A stretch of DNA of 61,437 nt, taken from positions 1 to 61,437 of the forward strand of contig JAMCTE010000034.1 of NCBI GenBank assembly GCA_023381015.1, in the 5' to 3' direction. Below are positions 7,336 to 16,932 of the stretch, piece by piece. Both the position numbers and the translations under genes were made by a program. The notes under the pieces are model-generated. The model saw nothing but the letters and a program-made list of their open reading frames with translations. It did no database searches and was not told the origin of the DNA. Source of the stretch: Patescibacteria group bacterium. GTDB taxonomy: Bacteria; Patescibacteriota; Microgenomatia; UBA1406; GWC2-37-13. Every line of letters starts with the position of its first letter. The stretch's first letter is position 1.

Positions 7336-8800
7336 AAAACTGGACGACAACCTGGTCAAGATCCTGTTGGTCGGATTCATTTTTTTCGTGCCTTTATGGC
7401 CGAAGCTTCCGATCAAAACAATCAACTACACCTATATTGCCATCAGGCTGGACGACCTTTACTTGGCACTGATGAGCTTTGTTTTTTTAATCCAGCTTTT
7501 GAGAAAAAAAGCCACTTTGAACCGGACTTTCCTTTGGCTATTTATAGCTTTTTGGGGGGCGGTCTTCCTCGCCACCGGCTGGGGCATCTTCGTCCAGAAG
7601 ACGATCGTCATCGCCAGTCTAGGATATCTGAACGCTTTAAGAAGGGTCGAATACATGATCGTTTTTTTCATCGCTTTTTCGGTCGTCAAAACCAAAAGGG
7701 ATTTTTTCCAACTTCTTAATTTGTATCTTGTCGGAGTCTTGCTGACTGTCCTTTATGGGTTCGGGCAAAAGTTTTTTAACCTGCCGGCAGTACAAACCAT
7801 GAACCCCGAATACGCCAAGGGCTACCTTCTTTATCTGACTCCGGAAGCCCGTCTTTCGTCGACTTTCGCCGGCCACTACGACCTGGCTTCCTACCTGGTT
7901 TTTGCCATTCCGATCATCTTCGGCCTATATTTTTTTTCCAATAAAAAAAGATACCTCGGTCTATTCGTTCTCTCCTTGATCATTCTGATTTATACTTCGT
8001 CACGCATTTCTTTTGGCGCTTATGTCGTGTCGGCTTTCGCCTTCTTGATCTTTATAAGAAAATATTGGTTTGTGGTTTTCGCGGTTTTATTGACTGCCTT
8101 ATTAATGTTTACTACAGGCGAATTGACGAAAAGATTCCTCCAAACCTTCCAAGTACGAAGAATCCTCGTCGACGAAAAAACCGGCGCCGTCTATATCGGC
8201 CAAAAAATCACGACGAAGGACCTGCCGGCCGGAAGCTTTTACGTCAAATTAGGCAACCAACAAGGAAGCAACTTGAATCAATTAAGGCAACAGGTCATCC
8301 AACAACAAGTCAACCAAGCTACCTTGTCAGGTCAGATCAGCCAAGGCCAAGAACAGCAGTATATCGCGACTTTAGCGGCGAACCTCCAACCTGTCAATAC
8401 GGTTGTTTCCGACATTTCTTTCGCTACCCGGCTCCAGATAGAGTGGCCAAGGGCCATTAACGCTTTCAAAAAAAATCCCCTTTTGGGGACAGGACCGTCT
8501 TCGATCACTGAGGCCACCGACAATGATTATTTAAGATGGGTCGGAGAGTTCGGACTTTTGGGAACCGGTCTATTTTTCTTGATCCTCTACGTCTTATATA
8601 GAAAACTTTGGTCAAAAGACTTAGTCAACCTTGGATTTATTTTTGGGCTCGCAGGTCTAATGATCAATGCTACTTACATCGACGTCTTTGAGGCGTCGAA
8701 AGTCGCCTACACCTTTTGGATTATTGCCGGAATCTTTGTCGCTTATAATTCGCTAAATAAACCCGCAAGTCAACCGACCAAAGGAAGAAGGACAAAATGA
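7310..8800 (+). CDS. O-antigen ligase/polymerase-like multi-pass membrane protein
   Basis: The 496-residue protein has about ten hydrophobic segments. A large extracytoplasmic loop (about residues 270-385) is rich in Gln and Asn and is followed by KKNPLLGTGPSS and DNDYLRWVGEFGLLGTG. This is the usual Wzy_C/WaaL region that joins glycan chains to an acceptor. YTSSRISFGAYV in an earlier segment also fits the family. It probably polymerises or ligates the glycan built by the flanking glycosyltransferases. The start overlaps the GT2 gene and the end overlaps the GT39 gene by 4 nt (ATGA), so the three are translationally coupled. Confidence 0.8.
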   Translation: MNKLFGFLKKLDDNLVKILLVGFIFFVPLWPKLPIKTINYTYIAIRLDDLYLALMSFVFLIQLLRKKATLNRTFLWLFIAFWGAVFLATGWGIFVQKTIVIASLGYLNALRRVEYMIVFFIAFSVVKTKRDFFQLLNLYLVGVLLTVLYGFGQKFFNLPAVQTMNPEYAKGYLLYLTPEARLSSTFAGHYDLASYLVFAIPIIFGLYFFSNKKRYLGLFVLSLIILIYTSSRISFGAYVVSAFAFLIFIRKYWFVVFAVLLTALLMFTTGELTKRFLQTFQVRRILVDEKTGAVYIGQKITTKDLPAGSFYVKLGNQQGSNLNQLRQQVIQQQVNQATLSGQISQGQEQQYIATLAANLQPVNTVVSDISFATRLQIEWPRAINAFKKNPLLGTGPSSITEATDNDYLRWVGEFGLLGTGLFFLILYVLYRKLWSKDLVNLGFIFGLAGLMINATYIDVFEASKVAYTFWIIAGIFVAYNSLNKPASQPTKGRRTK

Positions 8801-10227
8801 AAAAACTGGATTTGTTTTTGCTGACGATGATACTGTTAGTCGGCTTAGCCTTAAGGTTGTATAAAATCGACATTCCGCTGGCCGATTTTCATTCTTGGAG
8901 ACAGGCTGATACCGCCGCAGTCGCCAGGAACTTTCTCCGGGGAGGTTTTGATTTGCTCCACCCCCGCTACGACGATTTGAGCAATGTCCAATCTGGTTTC
9001 GAAAATCCCCAAGGCTACCGGATGGTCGAGTTTCCTATCTACAACGCAATTTTTGCCTACGGATATCAACTGATGCCCTCCTTGACCCTTGAAGAATGGG
9101 GAAGATTGGTATCGATATTCTTTTCCCTGGTCATTATCGCCGTTATTTATTACCTGCTCCTCAAGGAAAAAGACCGTCTGGCGGCTTTTTTCGCCTCTTT
9201 CATTTATGCCGTCTTTCCGTTTTTCGTTTTCTTTTCCAGGGTGGTGTTGCCTGAATCGACTGCCCTGGGTTTTACTTTCCTGGCCATTCTGTTTCTTTAT
9301 GTAGGAAACCCGAAAAAAACCGTCAGCTATACTATCTATCTTATTCTCTCCATCATTAGCTTTGCGGTAGCCTTATTGGTTATGCCGACAACGATTTTTT
9401 TTGGTTTGCCGCTCGCCTATATTTTCTTCAAAAACTACAAGTGGAAAACAGTCAAGAATCCTTTGTTCTATCTATATTTTTTGATCGCCGTTGCCCCACT
9501 ATTTTTGTGGCGCAATTACATCAAATCCTACCCGGAAGGAATTCCTGTCAACGAATGGCTTTTTACAAGCGTCAATACCGGAGGAGGATTGCAGAACGTT
9601 TTTTTCAGACCGGCATTTTTCAGATGGATTTTTTTTGACCGGATTAACAACTTGATTCTTGGCGGTTATCTGACGGTCTTTTTTGTCCTGGGGATTGTTG
9701 CCAAACAAAAACGTTGGTTGCCGTTGACGATCCTCTTTGCCTCGATAGTTTATCTTTTTACCTTTCAGGGCGGAAACGTCCAGCACGTCTATTACCAGAC
9801 TCTGATCTTGCCCGGTCTGGCGATATTTACAGGCTTAGGAGTCAGTTTTCTCGCCGAAAACAGAAAGATCGTGGTTCCCTTCCTCGTTTACGTTTCCATT
9901 CCGATAATGTTTGCCTTGTCTTGGTTTTTTTCATTTTATCAAGTAAAGAGTTATTATGATTATTCGGCCGAACTGGTACAAGAAGCTCAGATTATCAACA
10001 GTCTGACCTCCAGTCAAGATAAGATTGTCACCGACCGGATGGGCGACACGACGCTTTTATATTTGAGTGACAGGCGTGGCGCGCCAGCAATCTACAAGGA
10101 TCCAAAAGATCTAAAAAATCTTGGTTATAGTTATTTGGTCACTTCGAGTCAAACCGAAATCAACCTCCTCAAAGACAAATACGAGGCCGTGTTTGAAAAT
10201 GATAAATTCTCGATCTTCAAGCTATGA
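8797..10227 (+). CDS. GT39/PMT-like membrane glycosyltransferase
   Basis: The 476 residues begin with a transmembrane helix, then LYKIDIPLADFHSWRQADTA. The acidic first loop (ADFHSWRQ) is typical of ArnT/PMT-like GT-C enzymes that use polyprenyl-phosphate sugars. About ten further hydrophobic segments and a small soluble C-terminal domain follow. It likely adds a sugar to lipid, glycan or protein on the outer face of the membrane. It overlaps the ligase-like gene by 4 nt. Substrate and acceptor are not visible. Confidence 0.75.
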   Translation: MKKLDLFLLTMILLVGLALRLYKIDIPLADFHSWRQADTAAVARNFLRGGFDLLHPRYDDLSNVQSGFENPQGYRMVEFPIYNAIFAYGYQLMPSLTLEEWGRLVSIFFSLVIIAVIYYLLLKEKDRLAAFFASFIYAVFPFFVFFSRVVLPESTALGFTFLAILFLYVGNPKKTVSYTIYLILSIISFAVALLVMPTTIFFGLPLAYIFFKNYKWKTVKNPLFYLYFLIAVAPLFLWRNYIKSYPEGIPVNEWLFTSVNTGGGLQNVFFRPAFFRWIFFDRINNLILGGYLTVFFVLGIVAKQKRWLPLTILFASIVYLFTFQGGNVQHVYYQTLILPGLAIFTGLGVSFLAENRKIVVPFLVYVSIPIMFALSWFFSFYQVKSYYDYSAELVQEAQIINSLTSSQDKIVTDRMGDTTLLYLSDRRGAPAIYKDPKDLKNLGYSYLVTSSQTEINLLKDKYEAVFENDKFSIFKL

Positions 10228-10257
10228 TCTCTTTCTTAAACTCGAAATTAAATCACG

Positions 10258-10263
10258 TATAAT
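10258..10263 (+). promoter_or_regulatory. -10 box of a probable leaderless transcript
   Basis: TATAAT ends only 6 nt before ATG 10270, so the expected transcription start falls at or next to the A of the start codon. No Shine-Dalgarno sequence is present. Confidence 0.5.
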
Positions 10264-10269
10264 CTAAAT

Positions 10270-11484
10270 ATGAAGATTTTGATGCTGACTCCATACGTTC
10301 CTTATCCTCCGTCTTCTGGAGGCCAGGTGCGAACCTACAACCTTCTGAAACATCTTTCTAAAAGCAATGAGATAACCCTGATCTGTTTGTACAAAAATCC
10401 CGACGAAAAAAAATACCTCGACAAACTGAAGCCATACTGCCACGCCGTCTATTTTTGCCAAAGATCACCTCATCCTTGGACATTGAAAAACATTTTTAAG
10501 TCGGTTTTTAGCCTTAAACCATTTTTGATTGTCAGGAACTATTCAAAAGAAGCCGAATCCATCTTGAAAGAAATCCTAAACAACCAGAAATTCGACATCA
10601 TCCACGCCGAAACCTTTTATATTATGCCCCATCTACCGAAAACGAGGATTCCCATTTTTCTTCTGGAACAGACGATCGAATATCAAGTCTACCAGCACTT
10701 TGTCAATTCGCTGCCTTTTTTCGCCAAGCCAGCTTTTTCCCTCGACATCCTGAAACTAAAGATCTGGGAAAAAAATTATTGGAAAAAGGCCTATCTGGTC
10801 GGCGCCGTTTCCAACACCGACAAACAGATTATCAACCGCCTTGACCCTGCCATCAAACCCGTGATCATACCCAACGGCGCCGGGGAAGACATGATTGCCG
10901 ACAGGCTGGCCGATAAAAACCTGAAAAACCCTGTCGTTCTTTTCCAAGGCAACTTTTTTTGGCTGCAAAATACCGAAGCTGCAAATTATCTGATAAAAAA
11001 AATCATCCCAATTGCCGAAAAAAAACTGCCCATCCTGAAATTCGTCATCGCCGGTCAAAATGCCGCCAACAAAATAGGCAATCCCAGGATTGATCGCCTC
11101 GAAATCATCGACATCGGTCCTAACCAAAGCGAACTGGTGAAACAGACCTATCAAAACGCCACTATTTTCGTGGCACCAATCTTCGGACCGGGAGGAACGA
11201 GGTTAAAAATATTGGCGGCGATGGCTTCCGGAATACCGGTAATTTCCACCAAAACCGGAGTCACGGGATTGACCGTCAAAAACAACTCGGACGTCCTCAT
11301 TGCCAATACGCCTGAAGAATTTATCGAATCGATCGGAAAAATCATCAAAAACAAGGAACTTTACCAAACGATCAGGTCCAATGCCTATTCCTTGATCAAA
11401 AAAAAATACAACTGGCAGTCTATCGCCCAAAAACTAGAGTCCATCTATAAAACTCTTGCTCCGCACAAGAGTGATATAATATGA
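10270..11484 (+). CDS. Glycosyltransferase family 4
   Basis: The 404 residues start with MKILMLTPYVPYPPSSGGQV, the GT-B acceptor-domain start with its glycine-rich loop. The donor domain has FVAPIFGPGGTRLKILAAM followed by SGIPVISTKTGVTGL, the family EX7E-like region in the variant common to PEP-CTERM/exosortase-type GT4 enzymes. It should transfer a sugar from a nucleotide donor during glycan assembly. The gene follows its own TATAAT, so it starts a second transcription unit in the block. Confidence 0.85.
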   Translation: MKILMLTPYVPYPPSSGGQVRTYNLLKHLSKSNEITLICLYKNPDEKKYLDKLKPYCHAVYFCQRSPHPWTLKNIFKSVFSLKPFLIVRNYSKEAESILKEILNNQKFDIIHAETFYIMPHLPKTRIPIFLLEQTIEYQVYQHFVNSLPFFAKPAFSLDILKLKIWEKNYWKKAYLVGAVSNTDKQIINRLDPAIKPVIIPNGAGEDMIADRLADKNLKNPVVLFQGNFFWLQNTEAANYLIKKIIPIAEKKLPILKFVIAGQNAANKIGNPRIDRLEIIDIGPNQSELVKQTYQNATIFVAPIFGPGGTRLKILAAMASGIPVISTKTGVTGLTVKNNSDVLIANTPEEFIESIGKIIKNKELYQTIRSNAYSLIKKKYNWQSIAQKLESIYKTLAPHKSDII

Positions 11485-11490
11485 AGATAT

Positions 11491-12588
11491 ATGATGATAG
11501 GAATCGACGGCAACGAAGCCAACGTGGAAAAAAGAGTCGGCGTTTCTGTCTATGCCTTGAATCTTCTGAAATATTTCAGAAAAAAGGCCGATTCCACTCT
11601 CCGGTTTAAAATATTTCTCCGCTCTGCACCAGTTGACCTACCGGGAGAAACCGAATTTTTCAATTACGAAGTTATCCCCGGCAAGTATCTCTGGTCACAG
11701 ATTTTCTTACCCTGGCGTTTGAATAGAAAAAAAGACGTCGACGTTTTCTTTTCCCCGGCCCACTACCTGCCGCGATTCTGCCCGGTACCGTCTGTCGTCA
11801 CCATCCACGACCTTTCATATCTATACTTTCCCGAGGATTTCCTAAAAAAAGACCTCTTTCAACTGAAGAATTGGACCAGTTATTCCCTCCAACAGGCCAA
11901 AAGAATTATCGCCGTCTCTAAAACCACCAAAAAAGACATTGTCAAATCGTATGGAATCCCTAACGAAAAAATAGAAGTCGTCTACAACGGATACGAAAAA
12001 ACCGTCAAACACCAAATCCCCAATATCAAGATGGAGCACCTTAAACACCCATATATCCTTTATGTCGGCACCCTTCAACCGAGAAAAAACATCTCTAGCC
12101 TGATCAAGGCATTTGACCAGTTTAAAAAACTCTACCCAGAGTTCAAATTGACGATCGCCGGAAAAAAAGGCTGGCTTTACGAACAAATCTTCTCTCAGGT
12201 GACCGATCTGGGTTTGGAAAACGACGTTTATTTCACCGACTTCGTCACCGACAATCAGCTGATGTTCCTTTATAAAAATGCTTTCTGCTTCGTTTTGCCT
12301 TCTTTTTACGAAGGATTCGGCATTCCCATCCTTGAAGCGATGAGCTTCGACTGTCCGGTAATCGCCTCTTTTTCTTCATCGCTTCCCGAGATAGGCGGTG
12401 AAGCCTGCCTTTATTTTGATCCGAGTAACGCTTTTGACTTGCTGGAAAAAATCAAACTGCTCAAAGACGATCAGAAACTAAGATTGGAACTGGTCAAAAA
12501 AGGTCGGCAAAGAATCAAAGAGTTTTCTTGGGAAAAATGCGCCGGGCAGACTCTCGACGCCATTAAGAGTACCACAAAGTCTATTTGA
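11491..12588 (+). CDS. Glycosyltransferase family 4 (mannosyltransferase-like)
   Basis: The 365 residues show IGIDGNEANVEKRVGVSVYA at the N-terminus, TIHDLSYLYFPEDF and IAVSKTTKKDIVKSYG in the acceptor domain. The donor domain has YVGTLQPRKN and the clear EX7E motif PSFYEGFGIPILEAM. These match GT4 mannosyltransferases. A TATAAT at 11475-11480 lies 10 nt before the ATG chosen; the second ATG at 11494 is equally possible. It continues the surface-glycan block. Confidence 0.85.
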   Translation: MMIGIDGNEANVEKRVGVSVYALNLLKYFRKKADSTLRFKIFLRSAPVDLPGETEFFNYEVIPGKYLWSQIFLPWRLNRKKDVDVFFSPAHYLPRFCPVPSVVTIHDLSYLYFPEDFLKKDLFQLKNWTSYSLQQAKRIIAVSKTTKKDIVKSYGIPNEKIEVVYNGYEKTVKHQIPNIKMEHLKHPYILYVGTLQPRKNISSLIKAFDQFKKLYPEFKLTIAGKKGWLYEQIFSQVTDLGLENDVYFTDFVTDNQLMFLYKNAFCFVLPSFYEGFGIPILEAMSFDCPVIASFSSSLPEIGGEACLYFDPSNAFDLLEKIKLLKDDQKLRLELVKKGRQRIKEFSWEKCAGQTLDAIKSTTKSI

Positions 12589-12619
12589 CAGTTATTATTT
12601 GTTATTCAATATTTAATCA

Positions 12620-13531
12620 GTGCATCCTCTCCAATCCGAAACTTGGGAAAAAGCCAGACGGGCTATGGGAATAGAAACCAGTCGCCTCGACGGTTATTTG
12701 TTAACTTTCCATAACATTCCTCATACGCCTTACAAAGTCGGTTATCTGCCGCGTTCAACCATGCCGGAAAAACCGGTTTTGGAAAAGCTATACCGGTTAG
12801 GCAGACAAAACCGCGCCATTTTCATCAAGATCGAGCCATACGTCGAAAAAGGCTCAAAACTAAAAATCATGAATCAAGAATTGGTTAGTTCTCCGCATCC
12901 CCTCTTTCCGAAATGGACTCAAATACTCGACCTGACGAAATCAGAAGAAGATCTTTTCAAGAATCTCCACCCAAAAACACGTTACAACATCCGCCTGGCT
13001 GAAAAAAAGGGCGTCAAAGTCTTCGAAGAATCAAATGACATTGGCTTCAAGGATTTCGCCAAGCTTTATTTTGAAACTACAAAAAGACAACGCTATTTTG
13101 GCCACACCATGAAGTATCACCAAACCGTCTGGGACAATCTCAAAAAAGATTCCGGGCACATTCTGGTCGCTTATTATGACAATGTTCCGCTCGCCGCTTA
13201 CCAACTGTGGTATCGGGACGGCATCATGTACTATGTCTATGGAGGCACTTCCGACCAGATGAGAAACCTGATGGCTTCGAACCTGCTGATGTGGGAAGCG
13301 ATCAAGCTGGGAAAAAAATTGGGGGCGAAAAAATTTGACATGTGGGGTTCGCTACCGCCAAACTACGATCAATCACATTCGTGGGCCGGTTTCACCAGGT
13401 TTAAAAGCGGCTACGGAACCAAATTTGTGGAGTTTGTCGGCAGTTACGATCTTGTCATCAATCCTTCGCTTTATTACTTATACAATATTGTCTACCGTGT
13501 CAGAGAATTGATCCTTAAACTTCGGGCTTAA
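12620..13531 (+). CDS. FemAB-like aminoacyl/peptidyl transferase (GNAT fold)
   Basis: The 303 residues start at GTG 12620. They contain KNLHPKTRYNIRLAEKKGVKVF, the core motif of FemX/FemAB proteins, and later MASNLLMWEAIKLGKKLGAK with DMWGSLPPNYD and a FKSGYGTKFVEFVGSYD segment close to the C-terminus. FemAB enzymes add amino acids from aminoacyl-tRNA to the peptidoglycan stem peptide, so this may build cell-wall cross-bridges. Its stop region overlaps the convergent lon gene by 4 nt. Confidence 0.85.
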   Translation: MHPLQSETWEKARRAMGIETSRLDGYLLTFHNIPHTPYKVGYLPRSTMPEKPVLEKLYRLGRQNRAIFIKIEPYVEKGSKLKIMNQELVSSPHPLFPKWTQILDLTKSEEDLFKNLHPKTRYNIRLAEKKGVKVFEESNDIGFKDFAKLYFETTKRQRYFGHTMKYHQTVWDNLKKDSGHILVAYYDNVPLAAYQLWYRDGIMYYVYGGTSDQMRNLMASNLLMWEAIKLGKKLGAKKFDMWGSLPPNYDQSHSWAGFTRFKSGYGTKFVEFVGSYDLVINPSLYYLYNIVYRVRELILKLRA

Positions 13532-15879
13532 TTTGATTTTTTTTCCTTGAGAGCAACTTTTAAAACCTGATCCATGTGCTCGACAAAAACAAAATTCAGG
13601 TCTTTGAGGACGTAGTCGGGTATTTCTTCAAGGTCTTTTTTGTTGTCTTTGGGCAAAATGACGGTTTTTATGCCGGCGCGGTGGGCGGCGATGACTTTCT
13701 CTTTGACCCCGCCTATTTCCAAAGCCCGTCCCCTCAAAGTGATTTCCCCTGTCATCGCGACAGTCCTGTGAGTCGGTGTCTTGGTGAGGGCTGATATCAT
13801 TGCCGTCGTAATCGCCAGACCGGCCGATGGCCCGTCCTTGGGAACCGCCCCTTCGGGAACGTGGACATGAATATCGATCTTGTGGAAAAAGTCTTCTTTC
13901 AAACCGAACTTCTTGTAACGGGCCCTGACATATGACAAAGCCGCCTGGCAAGACTCTTTCATCACGTCACCCAAGTGACCGGTCAGCGTCAAACTGCCTT
14001 TTCCTGGCATGATGGCGACTTCGATAAACAAAATGTCTCCGCCAGCTTGAGTCCAAGCTAAACCGGTCGAAATGCCGACCGTGTCTTTTTCCTCGATCAT
14101 CTGTGAAGAATATTTGTATGGGCCCAGATATTTGGAAACGTCGCTGACGCCGACAGACTTGTTTTTGACTTTTTTCTCGACAATTTCCCGGGCAATCTTC
14201 CTGAAAATGGTGGCAATCTGTCTTTCCAGTTCCCGAACACCGGCCTCCCTGGTATATCGCCTTATGATCGTCTTCAAACCGCTATCGGTGATGTCGGCCT
14301 CTTTGTTTATCAAGCTATGGGCCTCCAGTTGTTTTTTGACCAAATGGCTCTTGGCGATGTTAAACTTTTCGTCTTCGGTATACCCGGGGAAATGGATCAC
14401 TTCCAACCGATCTAACAGTGCATCAGGAATGGTATCAAGGATATTGGCGGTGGTAATGAAAAAAACGTCCGACAGATTAAACGGTACTTCGAGATAGTGG
14501 TCGGAAAAAGAGTGGTTCTGTTCCGGGTCAAGGGCTTCCAAAAGGGCGGCCGAAGGATCACCCCGGTAGTCGCGACCGAGCTTGTCGATTTCGTCGAGCA
14601 TAAAAACCGGGTTTTTTGTTCCTGCTTGTTTGATACCCTGAATCATCCTTCCGGGTAACGCGCCGACATAAGTCCTCCTGTGGCCCCTGATTTCGGCTTC
14701 GTCCCTGATCCCTCCTAAGGAAATTTTGATGAATTTCCTGCCCAGCGATCGGGCGATGGAACGGCCAAGGGACGTCTTGCCGACTCCTGGCGGTCCGACA
14801 AAACAAAGGATCGTCGGCTGGCGACCTTTTTTCTTTTTCATCTTTCCCATTTCCATGACGGCCAGGTATTCGAGAATCCTTTCTTTGATTTTCTTCAACC
14901 CGTAATGGTCTTCGTTGAGAATTTTTTCCGCGTCCTTGATGTTGATTTCGTTCGGGGAGACGACTGACCAAGGCAGTTCGACCAGCCAATCGAGATAGGT
15001 CCTGACGTAGGATGACTCTGGATTGAACTGGGACATCTGTTTGAGCCGCTTTAATTCTTTAAGGGCTTTTTCTCCGACTTCCTTCGGCATCTGGGCTTTC
15101 CTGATTTTTTCATCGTATTCGACCAAATCCTTGTCTTCGCCTTTTTCCCCTAATTCTTCCTCGATCGTCTTCATCTTTTCCCTCAAGATGCTTTCCCTCA
15201 TTCCTTGTTCGAATTTCTTTTGGGTCTTTGACGATAACTTCTGTTCTATCTCCAAAATCTTGATTTCACGATTGACGTAGTCGACTTCTTTTTTTAGTTT
15301 GACTTTTATGTCTGTTTCCTCCAATAGGTTTTGTCGCTCGTCAATTTTTAGGTCTAGAACGATTGCCATCTGGTTGGAAAAACTGACCGAATCGTTGGTA
15401 TTGAGTATATTCATCAAGAATACGAAGTCGACCGTCTTTCCTAGATTGATCGCCTTTTTAATCTGGGCGGAAATATACTTGACCATCGCCTCTATTTCCT
15501 CGCTCTTGACTGAAGTCTCCTTTACCACCTCGTATTTGGCCATAAACCAATCTTTTTCCTGGGTGAACGACAGCACCTTGACCTTCTCTATTCCTTTAAC
15601 CAAAGCATTGATTTCGCCCCTTTCACCGACAGAAGTTTTCTCGATAGAAACCAGGACGCCAACCCGATAAAGATCATCGGCCTTAGGATCGTCAATGGTA
15701 GAATTTTTTTGCATCAACAGAATTAGCTTCTTGTCTTTCTTTAGGGCGACATTGATGGCGCTGACGCTTTTTGGCCTTCCGAAGACTAATACGTTTTCCG
15801 TTCCTGGAAAAACTATGCCGTCGCGCACGGCTGATACTGGATGAACAGATTGTTCTGACGCCCCGATTAAAAATGCCAT
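13528..15879 (-). CDS. lon: ATP-dependent protease Lon
   Basis: The 783 residues contain an N-terminal LAN substrate domain (about 1-200), a coiled-coil linker and an AAA+ domain with Walker A GPPGVGKTS and sensor/arginine elements. The C-terminal serine protease domain has Ser685 in PKDGPSAG and Lys728 in GGVKEK, which form the catalytic dyad. Length is normal for LonA. It degrades misfolded and regulatory proteins in the cytoplasm. It is the last gene of a long minus-strand block, with a 127-bp gap to the oxidoreductase gene. A TAGACT box lies about 10 nt before the ATG. Confidence 0.97.
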   Translation of the reverse strand: MAFLIGASEQSVHPVSAVRDGIVFPGTENVLVFGRPKSVSAINVALKKDKKLILLMQKNSTIDDPKADDLYRVGVLVSIEKTSVGERGEINALVKGIEKVKVLSFTQEKDWFMAKYEVVKETSVKSEEIEAMVKYISAQIKKAINLGKTVDFVFLMNILNTNDSVSFSNQMAIVLDLKIDERQNLLEETDIKVKLKKEVDYVNREIKILEIEQKLSSKTQKKFEQGMRESILREKMKTIEEELGEKGEDKDLVEYDEKIRKAQMPKEVGEKALKELKRLKQMSQFNPESSYVRTYLDWLVELPWSVVSPNEINIKDAEKILNEDHYGLKKIKERILEYLAVMEMGKMKKKKGRQPTILCFVGPPGVGKTSLGRSIARSLGRKFIKISLGGIRDEAEIRGHRRTYVGALPGRMIQGIKQAGTKNPVFMLDEIDKLGRDYRGDPSAALLEALDPEQNHSFSDHYLEVPFNLSDVFFITTANILDTIPDALLDRLEVIHFPGYTEDEKFNIAKSHLVKKQLEAHSLINKEADITDSGLKTIIRRYTREAGVRELERQIATIFRKIAREIVEKKVKNKSVGVSDVSKYLGPYKYSSQMIEEKDTVGISTGLAWTQAGGDILFIEVAIMPGKGSLTLTGHLGDVMKESCQAALSYVRARYKKFGLKEDFFHKIDIHVHVPEGAVPKDGPSAGLAITTAMISALTKTPTHRTVAMTGEITLRGRALEIGGVKEKVIAAHRAGIKTVILPKDNKKDLEEIPDYVLKDLNFVFVEHMDQVLKVALKEKKSN

Positions 15880-15918
15880 TATATTTAGCAGTCTATCAGA
15901 TTAATTGCTAACTGTCAA

Positions 15919-15958
15919 GGGCTATTTTTATAGGCTAAACCTATAGTATTGATAGCCC
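15919..15958. repeat. Nested inverted repeats between korB-like gene and lon
   Basis: GGGCTA (15919-15924) pairs with TAGCCC (15953-15958). Inside it TATAGG (15929-15934) pairs with CCTATA (15940-15945). The element fills the gap between two minus-strand genes. With no T-run it is not an obvious terminator; an operator for lon or an RNA structure are both possible. Confidence 0.4.
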
Positions 15959-16006
15959 GTCGGTATAATCTAAAGTTTTAAATCCGTATAAATATCTTGC
16001 ACGATT

Positions 16007-16858
16007 TCAGATAAAGTCCTGGTAAAGGTTTTGGAAATCGGCAAACCTCTCCCGAGATACTAGAGTCTGGTCTTTCAGCTGGTCTATCTGGTCGGTGAAA
16101 CTCGGTCTTTCCACTTGATAAAGCACTCCCAAGGGGAACTTCTCCTGACCGACTTCAAGACTTTTGCCAAGCGCTTCTTTTAGATCATCCTTCTTGTAAT
16201 CTTGAGGCAATTTATAGACTCTTTGCAGATAATACTGGAAGGTATTGATTTTGTTGAAAGTAACGCAAGGCTGGAGAATGTTAATCAAGGAAAAACCTTT
16301 GTGGGCAATACCGGCTTTTATCAAAGAAACCATCGTTGCCATATCTCCGGCAAAGCTTTGAGCGACAAAAGTCGCTCCATTGATCAAAGCCAAAGCCATC
16401 GGGTTGATCGGTACCTCGATTATCCCTGAGGGGGTGGATTTGGACTTGAATCCCTTCGCCGCCGTCGGTGCCACCTGACCGGTAGTCAAACCATAGACGC
16501 TGTTGTCATGGACGATAACCGTAATGTCATGATTGCCTCGACAGGCGTGGAGCAAATGATTGCCGCCTTCACCATAACAATCACCGTCACCGACGATGGC
16601 GACAACCGGCAAGTTATGATTGGCCAATTTTATTCCGATGGCGTTCGGCAATGCCCGGCCGTGCAAAGAATGCATTGCATAAGCATTGATGAAGTCATTC
16701 ATGTTTCCTGAACAACCGATGCCGAAAACGACCGCCACCGATGACGGATCATAACCCAGCTGGACAAAAGCCTGCTTGATCGACAAACCGATCCCCCAGT
16801 CTCCGCACCCCGGACACCAAGTCGGATTGTACCCACTAAAATCGTTTATATTTGTCAT
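16007..16858 (-). CDS. 2-oxoacid:ferredoxin oxidoreductase, beta subunit
   Basis: The 283 residues carry WCPGCGDWG near the N-terminus, GIGCSGNMN and ILQPCVTFN. These supply four Cys for one [4Fe-4S] cluster. The thiamine diphosphate motif VGDGDCYGEGGNHL follows. With the neighbouring alpha/gamma subunit it should oxidise a 2-oxoacid such as pyruvate or 2-oxoglutarate to acyl-CoA with reduction of ferredoxin, or run in reverse. No separate ferredoxin-like delta subunit is visible. It lies downstream of the Suf genes that would provide its cluster. Confidence 0.9.
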   Translation of the reverse strand: MTNINDFSGYNPTWCPGCGDWGIGLSIKQAFVQLGYDPSSVAVVFGIGCSGNMNDFINAYAMHSLHGRALPNAIGIKLANHNLPVVAIVGDGDCYGEGGNHLLHACRGNHDITVIVHDNSVYGLTTGQVAPTAAKGFKSKSTPSGIIEVPINPMALALINGATFVAQSFAGDMATMVSLIKAGIAHKGFSLINILQPCVTFNKINTFQYYLQRVYKLPQDYKKDDLKEALGKSLEVGQEKFPLGVLYQVERPSFTDQIDQLKDQTLVSRERFADFQNLYQDFI

Positions 16859-16932
16859 ATTTTCAAATTCTAAATTACAAGTTCAAAATAAATTTAAATA
16901 TTTAAATTTTAAGATTATTTGTGATTTGTTAT